Shown here piece after piece: positions 1-7,573 of a stretch of 16,407 nt of DNA; positions within the stretch are counted from its first letter, which is position 1; the number at the start of each line of letters is the position of its first letter. Below the pieces are notes generated by a model. That model was not told the origin of the DNA. It made no database searches and saw nothing but the letters and a program-made list of their open reading frames with translations. Source of the stretch: Lachnospiraceae bacterium (lineage in GTDB: Bacteria; Bacillota_A; Clostridia; Lachnospirales; Lachnospiraceae); the NCBI GenBank assembly GCA_017391465.1, contig JAFOYH010000121.1, positions 1 to 16,407 on the forward strand. Reading direction: 5' to 3'. A program made the translations under genes and the position numbers.

Positions 1-431
1 CCGGCACGACCGCCAATAACCGTTTTACCTTTTAAATCCTGCCATGAGAAATTGTTCGTATCTGTTCTTCCAACTAAAAAGTTTCCTGCTCTCTGAGTAA
101 GTTGGGCAAAGTTAATGGCATAGTCTGCATTACCCTCGTTAAATGTGTAAATGGTCGATTCAGGCCCCATAAAACCAATATCGGCTTCGCCAGCGATCAT
201 GGCCGTCATAACTTTGTCGGCGCCATTACCATTGGTCAGTTCCACATCAAGACCTTCTTCTTCAAAGTAACCTTCTTCAATGGCCACATACATCGGTGCA
301 TAGAAAATCGAATGAGCAACCTCTTGAAGACGAACTTTTGTAAGACCAACTTTACTTGCGCCGCTGCATCCTGTAACAGCTGTTATCGCTAATACAAATG
401 CACTGAACACTGCTGCATATTTTCCTTTCAT
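1..431 (-). CDS. ABC transporter substrate-binding lipoprotein, NMT1/SsuA/ThiY-like (3' end cut by the window edge)
   Basis: The reading frame opens with ATG at 431-429 and stays open to base 1, so about 143 N-terminal residues are visible and the C-terminus is missing. A Lys-containing start and a hydrophobic stretch (residues 6-18) lead into a VTGC lipobox with Cys22 as the expected lipidated residue, so this is an exported lipoprotein. The mature part contains FYAPMYVAIEEGYFEEEGLDVEL (split here as FYAPMYVAIEEGYF plus EEEGLDVEL) and later GEADIGFMGPEST and DLKGKTVIGG. This pattern is typical of the NMT1/THI5-like family that binds sulfonates, nitrate or thiamine precursors for ABC importers. 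The substrate cannot be told from this fragment. An AGGGGA ribosome binding site lies just upstream. Permease and ATPase genes would be expected beyond the left edge. It follows the Xre-type regulator on the same strand by 38 bp. Confidence 0.85.
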   Translation of the reverse strand, partial: MKGKYAAVFSAFVLAITAVTGCSGASKVGLTKVRLQEVAHSIFYAPMYVAIEEGYFEEEGLDVELTNGNGADKVMTAMIAGEADIGFMGPESTIYTFNEGNADYAINFAQLTQRAGNFLVGRTDTNNFSWQDLKGKTVIGGRA

Positions 432-469
432 AATCAATCCCCTAAGTTAAACTCATACTATTCTATTCA

Positions 470-1096
470 TTAACGAAAGGATTGGTGACATTTTATATAC
501 TTTAACAAAAGTACTCCTTTGATGACTAACAACATAAAAGCCAGCATAATCGCATATGCTTCTCTGGCCATCGCCAAAAACAATACCATCACAATACTTA
601 ACAGCATGGAAATTCCTGTCATCATTTTATGTTTTTCTTCAATCCCAAGCTTTGTCAGGAGTATTTTTACACCGCCAATTATTATAAGAGGACTAAACAA
701 AAACCAATAGATTGCTCGATTAAACGGTGTCGTTTCTGTATATGCCAATAAATTTACCGAATATACAAATCCATCGACCGTATTCGGATAGAGTGGCAAC
801 AGGATTAACATAAACGAACAGAGATCGACGACTCCAAATAACAAATCACATATATTTCGAATATTTGATTTGTTTTCTTTTTCCGCAATAGAAAGCAGCT
901 TCTCTCCGGATAATAAATCATCAATAGATACCGAAAAGAATTTTGATATTTCCTTCAGCGAATCAATACTTGGATAGCCTCTTCCTGATTCCCATTTTGA
1001 AACTGCAGTTCTGGATACGTATAAAACTGCCGCTAATTCTTCTTGAGTCATTCCTCTGTTTTTTCTGAGTTCCTGAAGTTTTTCATGAAATTCCAT
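470..1096 (-). CDS. Xre-family helix-turn-helix regulator with C-terminal membrane domain
   Basis: The protein has 208 residues. Residues 1-65 form an Xre/Cro helix-turn-helix with the usual GMTQEELA, VSRTAVSKWESGRGYPS and LKEISKFFSVSIDDLL elements. From about residue 85 on the protein is hydrophobic, with roughly four predicted membrane helices (about 87-105, 129-150, 158-177 and 180-200). The arrangement suggests a membrane-anchored DNA-binding regulator; the signal it senses is unknown. The start is well supported: GGAGG ends 7 bases before ATG at 1096. The gene begins inside the 3' end of the PAP2-like gene (49-base overlap in another frame), so the two are likely co-transcribed and translationally coupled. 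Function beyond transcriptional regulation is inference. Confidence 0.85.
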   Translation of the reverse strand: MEFHEKLQELRKNRGMTQEELAAVLYVSRTAVSKWESGRGYPSIDSLKEISKFFSVSIDDLLSGEKLLSIAEKENKSNIRNICDLLFGVVDLCSFMLILLPLYPNTVDGFVYSVNLLAYTETTPFNRAIYWFLFSPLIIIGGVKILLTKLGIEEKHKMMTGISMLLSIVMVLFLAMAREAYAIMLAFMLLVIKGVLLLKYIKCHQSFR

Positions 1097-1773
1097 GGCA
1101 AAGCCTCCGGCTTATTTTTTTCTTTACAGCCCAATAAAACAGCTGCTTTATATATACAAAACAATCCTGTACTAAGCAATATCGAACCTACGATATCCGT
1201 AAGCCAATGAACACCTGAGATCAATCTTCCGATCACCATAAATGCAGAAAAAATCCATACAAAAGCACAGATCATTTTTTTGACTTTAACATTTTCGCTT
1301 CTTCGGTTCGCTTGAAATCCAAGTGTTGGCATAACACTTAACACAAGCAGTGTTGTTGATGATGGATACGATGCTTCCATAAAACCTTCAATAAGTATAG
1401 GTCTGTAATTGATGGGAATCATTTCAAAAATAAGATATCCAAATATAACGATAACATAATAAATTCCCAAGAATAAAATATCATAATCTACTTTCAAAAG
1501 ACTTCGTCTCTTAACTAACTGAACAAAGCCAATCCCACCGAAGATCATACAGACGAATACCGGTATCAGTCCTAACCAATCTGTGATGGTATAAATCGCC
1601 ATATGCACACCTGTCAATTTATGAAACCAGCAATTCAATGATGCAAAACCGACCGATGTTCCATTTTGTCCGACAAGCTGTACATCCACACTCTGTATCA
1701 GCATTGTCCAAACAGCAAACGCCGCAACAAACATGCTTCCTGCAAGCAATATTCTTTTTCCCTTCTTTTTCAT
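1048..1773 (-). CDS. PAP2-like membrane phosphatase family protein with altered catalytic motifs
   Basis: This is a 241-residue integral membrane protein with about six hydrophobic segments. It resembles the PAP2 / type 2 phosphatidic acid phosphatase superfamily. The third motif is intact: Arg183, His189 and Asp193 in GRLISGVHWLTDIVG. The first motif keeps Arg124-Pro125 (INYRP), but the position where the family has Lys is Glu117. The second motif, normally PSGH, reads PSST (residues 137-140), so the usual general-acid His is absent. It may be a divergent phosphatase subfamily or a non-catalytic relative. GAGGAT lies about 9 bases before ATG 1773. The 3' end overlaps the Xre-type regulator by 49 bases, pointing to one transcription unit. 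The 126-bp spacer upstream (1774-1899) shows no convincing terminator or promoter. Confidence 0.8.
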   Translation of the reverse strand: MKKKGKRILLAGSMFVAAFAVWTMLIQSVDVQLVGQNGTSVGFASLNCWFHKLTGVHMAIYTITDWLGLIPVFVCMIFGGIGFVQLVKRRSLLKVDYDILFLGIYYVIVIFGYLIFEMIPINYRPILIEGFMEASYPSSTTLLVLSVMPTLGFQANRRSENVKVKKMICAFVWIFSAFMVIGRLISGVHWLTDIVGSILLSTGLFCIYKAAVLLGCKEKNKPEALPWNFMKNFRNSEKTEE

Positions 1774-1899
1774 TTTCTATATCCTCTTTCTTTAAAATTC
1801 CACCTTTCGGCGAATTAAAAAGTAACAAAAGATATAAAAAACATAAAGAAACGTCACGTCACACCTATGACACGATTCGTAACATCCGTATAAATACCA

Positions 1900-2568
1900 T
1901 TATTTTGATATTTCTTCAACTTCAGATGCAAATATTTTTTCCTCTGCGCAAACGCTTAGCTTATATCCGGAAATCTTGTATTCTTTTATAAAACAATGAC
2001 ATTTTTCTCCATCTCTATAAATCCTTACTTCATCTTGATTCTTCGCTTCAGATGCAGCAGCCTTTTCAAATCTGCATTCAATTCGATTTAATCCAAATGC
2101 TAATCCTTCACCCGTCATCTTGAGATAGCTTTCTTTCATTGTCCATATTCGATAAAATGCGTCTAATCGCACTTCATCTTCAAATGTATTCAAGTAAGCC
2201 CATTCCGCTTTCGTAAAAAAACGTTCTGCCACACCATCTCTTGACTTTCCAATTTTTTCAATATCACAGCCAACAGGTTTATCACTTACCGCACACACAA
2301 CATAATCATGGGAATGGGACAGATTAAAGTAAATATCCGGCAACTCCGGTTTTCCATGAGGACCATAAGAAATATTTGAAACATCTATTTCATGCTGTTC
2401 CAACACATACTTCAACAAAAGCCCTGCAGCCAAATTTTGTCTGCGATCCTGTGCTCGCAAAAAACGCAATATTTTGTTTTTTCGTTCCTCCGGCAATCCT
2501 TCCATGATCCACAGATTCTCCTTTGGATCCGGAAGATTCGAGACATTTGAAATATATACACGAATCAT
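1900..2568 (-). CDS. 4'-phosphopantetheinyl transferase, Sfp/Gsp type
   Basis: The 222-residue protein shows the Sfp-type signature: GKPELP followed by FNLSHSHDYVVCAVS (residues 81-95), the metal-binding VGCDIE (Asp102, Glu104), RFFTKAEW (116-123) and FYRIWTMKESYLKMTGEGL (138-156) with Trp142, Lys145 and Glu146. Such enzymes move phosphopantetheine from coenzyme A to a serine of carrier proteins in polyketide, nonribosomal peptide or fatty acid synthesis, in the cytoplasm. The length fits the Sfp family and is longer than AcpS. No synthase or carrier protein gene is visible in the window, so the target is unknown. ATG 2568 follows the upstream nudC stop by 11 bases and uses an AAGGAATGG-type site, so co-transcription with nudC is likely. 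Confidence 0.92.
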   Translation of the reverse strand: MIRVYISNVSNLPDPKENLWIMEGLPEERKNKILRFLRAQDRRQNLAAGLLLKYVLEQHEIDVSNISYGPHGKPELPDIYFNLSHSHDYVVCAVSDKPVGCDIEKIGKSRDGVAERFFTKAEWAYLNTFEDEVRLDAFYRIWTMKESYLKMTGEGLAFGLNRIECRFEKAAASEAKNQDEVRIYRDGEKCHCFIKEYKISGYKLSVCAEEKIFASEVEEISK

Positions 2569-2579
2569 TTTTCCATTCC

Positions 2580-3410
2580 TTACCGATATTCATCCTTTCG
2601 AAAAGCGTCGATCATTGTCATGGTCAGACTCATGAGATTCTTCGCTTCTTTCAACTGTGAACGGTGCATCCACACCGCTTCGCGCAGTTCATTCTCATCC
2701 ATATGAATCTCCGTACTTCCATCCACTTCTGCATAGTACCCCAGTAAAAGATTGGAATCGATTCCCCATGGCTGACTGCCAAAATAGCGAATATTTTTCA
2801 CCTTTAAGCCCACTTCTTCCATGACTTCACGACGTACTGTATCTTCTGCACTTTCCCCAATCTCACAGAAACCAGCAAGAAGAGCAACCCCTTTATATTC
2901 ACGACCTGCGTATCGTGTAATAAGAATTTCATCTCCTTTAGTCACACCGATAATAACCGCCGGTGCAATGACCGGATAGGAACGATTTCCACAAGCCGAA
3001 CAGGACATGGCACGTTCATTGTCAAGATGTTCCATCAGCTGACCACATTTTCCACAATAACGGTGACTGCTGTACCACACATACAGATGATAAGCCGTCA
3101 TCCCTGTAAAGGCTGCTGTCATAGAAGATAAACTGTTCATACGCGCCGCAATCTCATAACCATAACCTTCCATCTCAAGTTCACCATCATACAGATAGTA
3201 ACTTGTCTCACTAATCTTAAACAAAAACTGTAATTTCTTCCCATCCATCCGGTCTTTTAACATACCGTAGGTTGGAAAATAAAGCTGCTTCTCTTCGTCC
3301 ATTTTTGCAAAAACACGTCGTGTCTTAAAGGCAAATACAACGTCCTGATCTCCCGGTTTTTCCGGTTTATATTCTACACGATAGATGTCTTTTCCAATAT
3401 CCTGTATCAT
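2580..3410 (-). CDS. nudC: NAD(+)/NADH diphosphatase, NudC-type Nudix hydrolase
   Basis: The 276-residue protein has the NudC layout. An N-terminal domain is followed by a zinc ribbon (Cys119, Cys122, Cys137, Cys140) and a Nudix domain whose box runs from Gly180 to Leu202 and includes REVMEEVGL. Right after it comes SQPW (212-215), the hallmark that separates NudC from other Nudix hydrolases; the usual proline-rich continuation is here GIDS. NudC hydrolyses NADH or NAD to NMN(H) and AMP and, in the species studied, removes NAD caps from RNA 5' ends. Zinc binding and decapping are family knowledge, not shown here. An AGGAGAGG site precedes ATG 3410. It lies 59 bp after the DUF362 gene and 11 bp before the phosphopantetheinyl transferase gene. 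Confidence 0.92.
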   Translation of the reverse strand: MIQDIGKDIYRVEYKPEKPGDQDVVFAFKTRRVFAKMDEEKQLYFPTYGMLKDRMDGKKLQFLFKISETSYYLYDGELEMEGYGYEIAARMNSLSSMTAAFTGMTAYHLYVWYSSHRYCGKCGQLMEHLDNERAMSCSACGNRSYPVIAPAVIIGVTKGDEILITRYAGREYKGVALLAGFCEIGESAEDTVRREVMEEVGLKVKNIRYFGSQPWGIDSNLLLGYYAEVDGSTEIHMDENELREAVWMHRSQLKEAKNLMSLTMTMIDAFRKDEYR

Positions 3411-3469
3411 TTGTCCCTCTCCTTATATCTGACAGCAATTATCCGTCTCCATTCTTCCGTCAGCCTCTT

Positions 3470-4597
3470 TTATTTCACTTTGATTGCTTTCTGCGGGCAC
3501 ATTTCCTGACAGCAGAAGCAGGCAATACATTTTTTATAATCATACACCGGCGCATTTGGCTTATTGAGTACAAGGGCCTTTCCATCCACCGGACAAGCAT
3601 CGACACAAATGCCGCATCGTATACAATCCTTTTCAACGATATAAGGTTTTCTCTGAAAATGTCTTGCAATAAAGCGAATATTTCTCCAGAGTTTCTTGAC
3701 TTCTTTTCCACGATTCACCTTATAGTCAGGTTTTCCAAAACGTTCTTTGACCTGAGCCACAGGCCGCACACCCTCACGCGTGATCACTTCGATGTTTTCT
3801 GAACGCCATGTGCCAAGGCCCATTTTCTCACCCTGAACATTGGTTGGAACAAGATCTGCTTCCAGATTCATCAGTGAACACACCACACTGTCTAATGCCA
3901 CCGGGTCTGTCGAAACAAGCATTACACCCATGTGAACCGGATCACCGCCAGCCGGGCCGTTACCTTCCATGGCAACAATACCATCCATGATATGAAGTCT
4001 TGGCTTCACATACATATTCAGATCCACAAGCATTCTTGCAAAACTCTCTGCATTATTATAAATCGTATGTCCTTTGGCTTTATGAAGCCCCTGAATACAG
4101 CCATACATATTTTTAACCGCCGCTGTGATCTTTTCCAGCTGATGGGTTTTCATTTTACATACATTGATTAAGGCGTCATTGTCTACAACCGCTTTTGCCA
4201 GATGAAACTGCTTTGCCATCTTTCCCTGAGGATACTTAACAAAAACACTTTCTTCAAAATTTGCCATTGGAATCTTTAATGCTCTCATTTCTTCTGCAAC
4301 ACCACATTCTTCAGCAATCTTTTCCATAGAGCCAAACCCTGCCGAGTCACCGTAAGAAATATGTTCACAGCTATTTTCACGGAGCAAACGGCCAACAGCT
4401 GACATCACATAAGGATGGGTCGTGATCGCACTGTCTTTATCCGCCTTTCGAAGAAAATTGGGTTTTAATAAAATCTTCTCTTCTTTCTGAACAAAATGGG
4501 CAATACCGCCAATCTGTTCGATTCCCCATTTTAACTCTTCATATATCTTTTCCCTGTCATATATAGGACAGCTTAATAATACAACCTGACTTTTCAC
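3470..4597 (-). CDS. DUF362 domain protein with C-terminal 2x[4Fe-4S] ferredoxin domain
   Basis: The 375-residue protein opens with a DUF362 domain (about residues 1-290; ILLKPNFL, YGDSAGFGS, CKMKTHQLEKITAAVKNMYG and DGIVAMEGNGPAGGDP are the recognisable blocks). It ends in a bacterial-type ferredoxin domain with two CxxCxxCxxxCP motifs: Cys325/328/331/335 and Cys357/360/363/367. It is probably a cytoplasmic iron-sulfur redox protein; the substrate of DUF362 proteins is not established. The start codon is GTG (4597-4595), chosen because AAAGGTG sits 5-6 bases upstream and because it gives the expected N-terminus. It follows the CPBP protease gene by 40 bp on the same strand and precedes nudC by 59 bp, so a shared transcript is possible but not shown. 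Confidence 0.87.
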   Translation of the reverse strand: MKSQVVLLSCPIYDREKIYEELKWGIEQIGGIAHFVQKEEKILLKPNFLRKADKDSAITTHPYVMSAVGRLLRENSCEHISYGDSAGFGSMEKIAEECGVAEEMRALKIPMANFEESVFVKYPQGKMAKQFHLAKAVVDNDALINVCKMKTHQLEKITAAVKNMYGCIQGLHKAKGHTIYNNAESFARMLVDLNMYVKPRLHIMDGIVAMEGNGPAGGDPVHMGVMLVSTDPVALDSVVCSLMNLEADLVPTNVQGEKMGLGTWRSENIEVITREGVRPVAQVKERFGKPDYKVNRGKEVKKLWRNIRFIARHFQRKPYIVEKDCIRCGICVDACPVDGKALVLNKPNAPVYDYKKCIACFCCQEMCPQKAIKVK

Positions 4598-4637
4598 ACA
4601 ATCACCTTTCCTTCATCCTGTCAATGCAGCTCCAATT

Positions 4638-5582
4638 CTATCCAACGGTATTTAATATGGTCAAGATCACCATGATCAAGACCGCTAAAATCAACCATAT
4701 ATCTATAATTTTATCCTTTTCCCGAACTTCCGGCAACGCATTCATATGATAAACGTTTTCTGTTTTTTCAAAAGCCTGAGAAAAACTTCTTCCGTTTATC
4801 CGAAACGTCGCCACAATCACGCATATAATCAAAGGCACCATAATCAAAGCTAATATTCCCATGCTGATCAGAGTTATCTTCATCATTTCACCCGTACCAA
4901 GCATACTTTCAACAGCGAGTTCAGCCTCTGCCATTTCCCCAAGCTCTGTCTGCGAGAAATAGCCTGACAAGGTTGATATCCCATTCACAAAAAAATGCAT
5001 ACACATGCTCGTCACAATAGAATCACTGGCCTCCACCATAACAACCATCAAAAGGCCAAGAAATATTGCATAAGGCATCTGATTGAAATTCATATGCATC
5101 ATTCCAAAAATAACAGCGGATAACAGCCATGCCAGTATCGGTGATTTTTCGCGATAACTGTGATAAATCACACCACGAACTAAAACCTCTTCACCAACAG
5201 CCGGCATCAGTGCCATAACAAACAAAGAAATACCGAGGCCATATTGATAAACATCTCCTGCCACATCAATAACCGCGTTTTTCACAAAAAACATGGATAA
5301 AACATTCAACAGAGAAATTATAGGAAATGCACACAAAACAGCTAAAAACGCGAATAAAACTGTTTTTAAGCGTATTGGATGCATACGAAGTACTTCTTTC
5401 ATATCGACGTTACTCAACCACAATCCCAAAATTGAAATCAATAGAATACATATCTGCGTAGCTAATAACAACATCACTGTATCATTAAAACCAATCATAA
5501 CCAAAATAAACTGGACAGCAACCATAACCGCTGTTGTTGCACACAAGATTTGATTACTATTTTTTATAGTTAATTGCTGCAT
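4638..5582 (-). CDS. CPBP family intramembrane metalloprotease (CAAX protease-like)
   Basis: This is a polytopic membrane protein with about eight hydrophobic segments. The CPBP (Abi/CAAX protease) motifs are present: EEVLVR (Glu131, Glu132, Arg136), FGMMH (His163) and MHFFVN (His196, Asn200), counting from the start chosen here. Family members cleave prenylated or other membrane proteins, or handle peptide maturation and immunity; the substrate here is unknown. An ATG six codons further upstream (5600) has no ribosome binding site, while AAGGGATGG lies about 8 bases before ATG 5582, so the 314-residue form is preferred. The gene is divergent from the DUF1836 gene; I saw no convincing promoter for it in the 102-base spacer. 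Confidence 0.87.
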   Translation of the reverse strand: MQQLTIKNSNQILCATTAVMVAVQFILVMIGFNDTVMLLLATQICILLISILGLWLSNVDMKEVLRMHPIRLKTVLFAFLAVLCAFPIISLLNVLSMFFVKNAVIDVAGDVYQYGLGISLFVMALMPAVGEEVLVRGVIYHSYREKSPILAWLLSAVIFGMMHMNFNQMPYAIFLGLLMVVMVEASDSIVTSMCMHFFVNGISTLSGYFSQTELGEMAEAELAVESMLGTGEMMKITLISMGILALIMVPLIICVIVATFRINGRSFSQAFEKTENVYHMNALPEVREKDKIIDIWLILAVLIMVILTILNTVG

Positions 5583-5631
5583 TTTCCCATCCCTTTCCAT
5601 ATAGTTTTCAAAACCTCATATCCGGTTCTCA

Positions 5632-5659
5632 TTGACTTTTTCTTTAAATCCGATATAAT
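5632..5659 (+). promoter_or_regulatory. SigA-type promoter of the DUF1836 gene
   Basis: TTGACT (5632-5637) and TATAAT (5654-5659) are separated by 16 bases. The AAGGAGTG ribosome binding site at 5670-5677 and ATG 5685 follow closely, implying a 5' leader of only about 20 bases. Confidence 0.75.
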
Positions 5660-5684
5660 TATGTCAGATAAGGAGTGATATTTC

Positions 5685-6311
5685 ATGGAGAATTTTTCTA
5701 TAGAAAATATTATAAATGAATTTACAGAATATATCCAAAAGCAACATCCGGTTTCTGTTGCCGAAATGCCAAACATTGATCTGTACATGGATCAGGTTAC
5801 GACCTTCATGGAAGATCATCTGGAACATTGCAAACGTTTCCCGGAAGATAAGATTCTGACAAAAACGATGATCAACAACTATGCCAAGAATCGTCTTCTC
5901 CCACCGCCGGATAAGAAAAAATATTCCAAAGATCATATGCTGTTTTTGGTATTTATCTATTATTTTAAAAATATTTTATCGATCAGTGATATTCAAACAT
6001 TGCTTGGTCCAATGACAACGCACTATTTCCAGAACACCTCCGGAAAAGATATCAGCTGGCTTTATAATGAGATTATGGATAAAGAACCCGAACAGTCGCA
6101 CCGAGTTGCATCGGATATCAGACAGCTTTCTGAAAATGTGAAAACCTATTTCACGGATGAACCCGAAGACGAACAGGAATATCTCCAATTACTTTCTATT
6201 ATCGCATTACTTTCCTATGATGTCTATCAAAAGAAACAGTTGATTGAAAAACTGATTGATTCCTATCCATTTCCGGAAACTGAACATTCAAAGAAAAAAA
6301 CGAAAAAATAA
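5685..6311 (+). CDS. DUF1836 domain protein, probable MerR-like DNA-binding regulator
   Basis: The 208-residue protein matches the DUF1836 family. It has a short N-terminal arm, MPNIDLYMDQVTTFME (28-43), then a helix-turn-helix-like block LTKTMINNYAKNRLLPPP and KKKYSKDHM (about 57-85) that resembles the MerR winged-helix fold, followed by a helical region. The tail is Lys-rich (KKKTKK). Members are thought to be small transcription regulators in Clostridia; target genes are unknown. It is the only complete gene on the plus strand in this window. It has its own strong promoter and ribosome binding site (5670-5677) and ends just before a bidirectional terminator that faces the yerC-like gene. 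Confidence 0.85.
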   Translation: MENFSIENIINEFTEYIQKQHPVSVAEMPNIDLYMDQVTTFMEDHLEHCKRFPEDKILTKTMINNYAKNRLLPPPDKKKYSKDHMLFLVFIYYFKNILSISDIQTLLGPMTTHYFQNTSGKDISWLYNEIMDKEPEQSHRVASDIRQLSENVKTYFTDEPEDEQEYLQLLSIIALLSYDVYQKKQLIEKLIDSYPFPETEHSKKKTKK

Positions 6312-6314
6312 AAT

Positions 6315-6347
6315 AAGCACTTGTTTCAATTTACGAAACAAGTGCTT
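6315..6347. terminator. Bidirectional rho-independent terminator between convergent genes
   Basis: Arms AAGCACTTGTTTC (6315-6327) and GAAACAAGTGCTT (6335-6347) form a perfect 13-bp stem with a 7-base loop. On the minus strand it is followed by a long U-rich tract (complement of 6303-6314). On the plus strand it is followed by UUAAUUUU, a weaker tract. It sits 3 bases after the DUF1836 stop and 13 bases after the yerC stop. Confidence 0.9.
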
Positions 6348-6360
6348 TAATTTTCCTGTC

Positions 6361-6657
6361 TTATTCCTGTTTATCCTGAATACGCTGAATCGCCAGATCA
6401 TAACCGTCATTACCATAATTCAATGAACGATTCACACGACTGATCGTTGCTGTTGAAGCACCTGTTTTTTCTGCGATTTCAAGATATGTTTTATGCTGAC
6501 GCAGCATTCTTGCCACTTCAAAACGCTGAGACAATGAAAGAATCTCATTAATTGTTGCCAAATCTTCAAAAAAGTCAAAACATTCATCTACAGATTCAAG
6601 TTTAATAATCGCTTCAAATAATGTTTCAACTGCTGCTGTACGAATTTTTTTATTCAT
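6361..6657 (-). CDS. TrpR-related protein YerC/YecD family
   Basis: The 98-residue protein has the TrpR-like helix-turn-helix layout of the YerC/YecD family: FEDLATINEILSLSQRFEVA (30-49), MLRQHKTYLEIAEKTGASTATISRVNRSLNYG (about 51-82). It is a small, probably dimeric DNA-binding protein. Despite its likeness to the tryptophan repressor, the family is not known to bind tryptophan, and targets are not established. The start ATG 6657 is preceded by AAAGGGTGG. The gene stands alone, with its own promoter (6703-6731) and the bidirectional terminator at its end. Confidence 0.9.
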   Translation of the reverse strand: MNKKIRTAAVETLFEAIIKLESVDECFDFFEDLATINEILSLSQRFEVARMLRQHKTYLEIAEKTGASTATISRVNRSLNYGNDGYDLAIQRIQDKQE

Positions 6658-6702
6658 GAAACACCCACCCTTTAATACTTTAATTGTTTAAATCTTCTTA
6701 CT

Positions 6703-6731
6703 ATATTAACATCTTAGCGCAATATAGTCAA
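6703..6731 (-). promoter_or_regulatory. SigA-type promoter of the yerC-like gene
   Basis: Reading the minus strand, TTGACT (6731-6726) and TAATAT (6708-6703) are 17 bases apart. The -10 box ends 45 bases before ATG 6657. It lies in the 115-bp spacer after the plsC stop, in which I see no terminator hairpin. Confidence 0.7.
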
Positions 6732-6772
6732 TGAGTATTAACATTTCACAGCAATAAAGTCATCCGGATTTC

Positions 6773-7501
6773 CTACGCTTCTACAGGTGCATATTTTGCA
6801 ATAGCTTCTTCAATGCGTTCTTTCACCATAGCACCGATTTCATGGGTTTTCATCCCCTTATATGCTTCATATGGAATCGGTTCAAGATAATGAATCTGAG
6901 CTGTCATCGGTTCAATAGAGTGACTGTCGAAAGCTTTAAAAGAATCAATGATAGCTACCGGAACAATCGGACATTTCGCATAAACTGCACTCTTAAAAGC
7001 CCCATTCTTAAACTCGACCATCTTATTGCCCAACCGGCTTCGTGTACCTTCTGGAAAAATCAGGAATACTTTCCCTTTTTTTACTTCATCAGCCACTTCT
7101 TTAATAACACGCATAGACTGACGCACATCCTCTCGATCCATGGCTTTCGCTGCAATCATACGGGCAACCTGCTTTACAAAAATGACATTCGCCACTTCTT
7201 TCTTAAAAACAACTGAAAGAAAACGCCCATGGGTTTCAATAAAAAGTAAGACATCGAACATTCCCTGATGATTGGCAAACAGCATATACCCATTCTCTTT
7301 TGGAAGATTTTCCATGCCGGATGAAACAACTTTGATTCTGCCCACTCGATTCACATAGTGTACCAGTTCATAAAGTAAGCCATAACGCTTCGCTTCACTA
7401 TATTTTTCAAATTTTTCATCACGACCATAACAACAAAGTCTGAACCACCATCCCGGCACTTTATGTAAAGAGCGAAGAATCATCAATATAATACGTTCCA
7501 T
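6773..7501 (-). CDS. plsC: 1-acyl-sn-glycerol-3-phosphate acyltransferase
   Basis: The 242-residue protein has the PlsC acyltransferase motifs: NHQGMFD (Asn77-Asp83, the catalytic HX4D), a middle block KAMDRED (119-125), FPEGTRSR (149-156) that binds the glycerol phosphate, and IVPVAI (179-184). It transfers an acyl chain to lysophosphatidic acid to make phosphatidic acid at the inner face of the membrane. The N-terminus has one hydrophobic/amphipathic stretch likely to hold it to the membrane. AAAGGAGA lies 8 bases before ATG 7501. It follows the sigK-like gene by 72 bp with no clear terminator or promoter between them, so read-through is possible. Confidence 0.9.
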   Translation of the reverse strand: MERIILMILRSLHKVPGWWFRLCCYGRDEKFEKYSEAKRYGLLYELVHYVNRVGRIKVVSSGMENLPKENGYMLFANHQGMFDVLLFIETHGRFLSVVFKKEVANVIFVKQVARMIAAKAMDREDVRQSMRVIKEVADEVKKGKVFLIFPEGTRSRLGNKMVEFKNGAFKSAVYAKCPIVPVAIIDSFKAFDSHSIEPMTAQIHYLEPIPYEAYKGMKTHEIGAMVKERIEEAIAKYAPVEA

Positions 7502-7573
7502 ATATTTTCTCCTTTAATCACTTGTAATATTATGTATAACTAGAAACATCTTAACACATATCGGAAAAATCTG

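Noticed and set aside
102..392. Plus-strand open frame at the left edge
   Set aside because: It is opposite the substrate-binding lipoprotein gene, whose lipobox and family motifs are clear.
1774..1899. Repeated GTGAC/GTCA motifs in the spacer before the PAP2-like gene, considered as an operator or MerR-type promoter
   Set aside because: The motifs are short (4-5 bp of symmetry), and possible -35 and -10 boxes match poorly; not enough to call.
5583..5684. Divergent promoter for the CPBP protease gene
   Set aside because: Only weak TTTAAA/GGATAT-like boxes with poor spacing were seen; the plus-strand promoter there is clear but the minus one is not.
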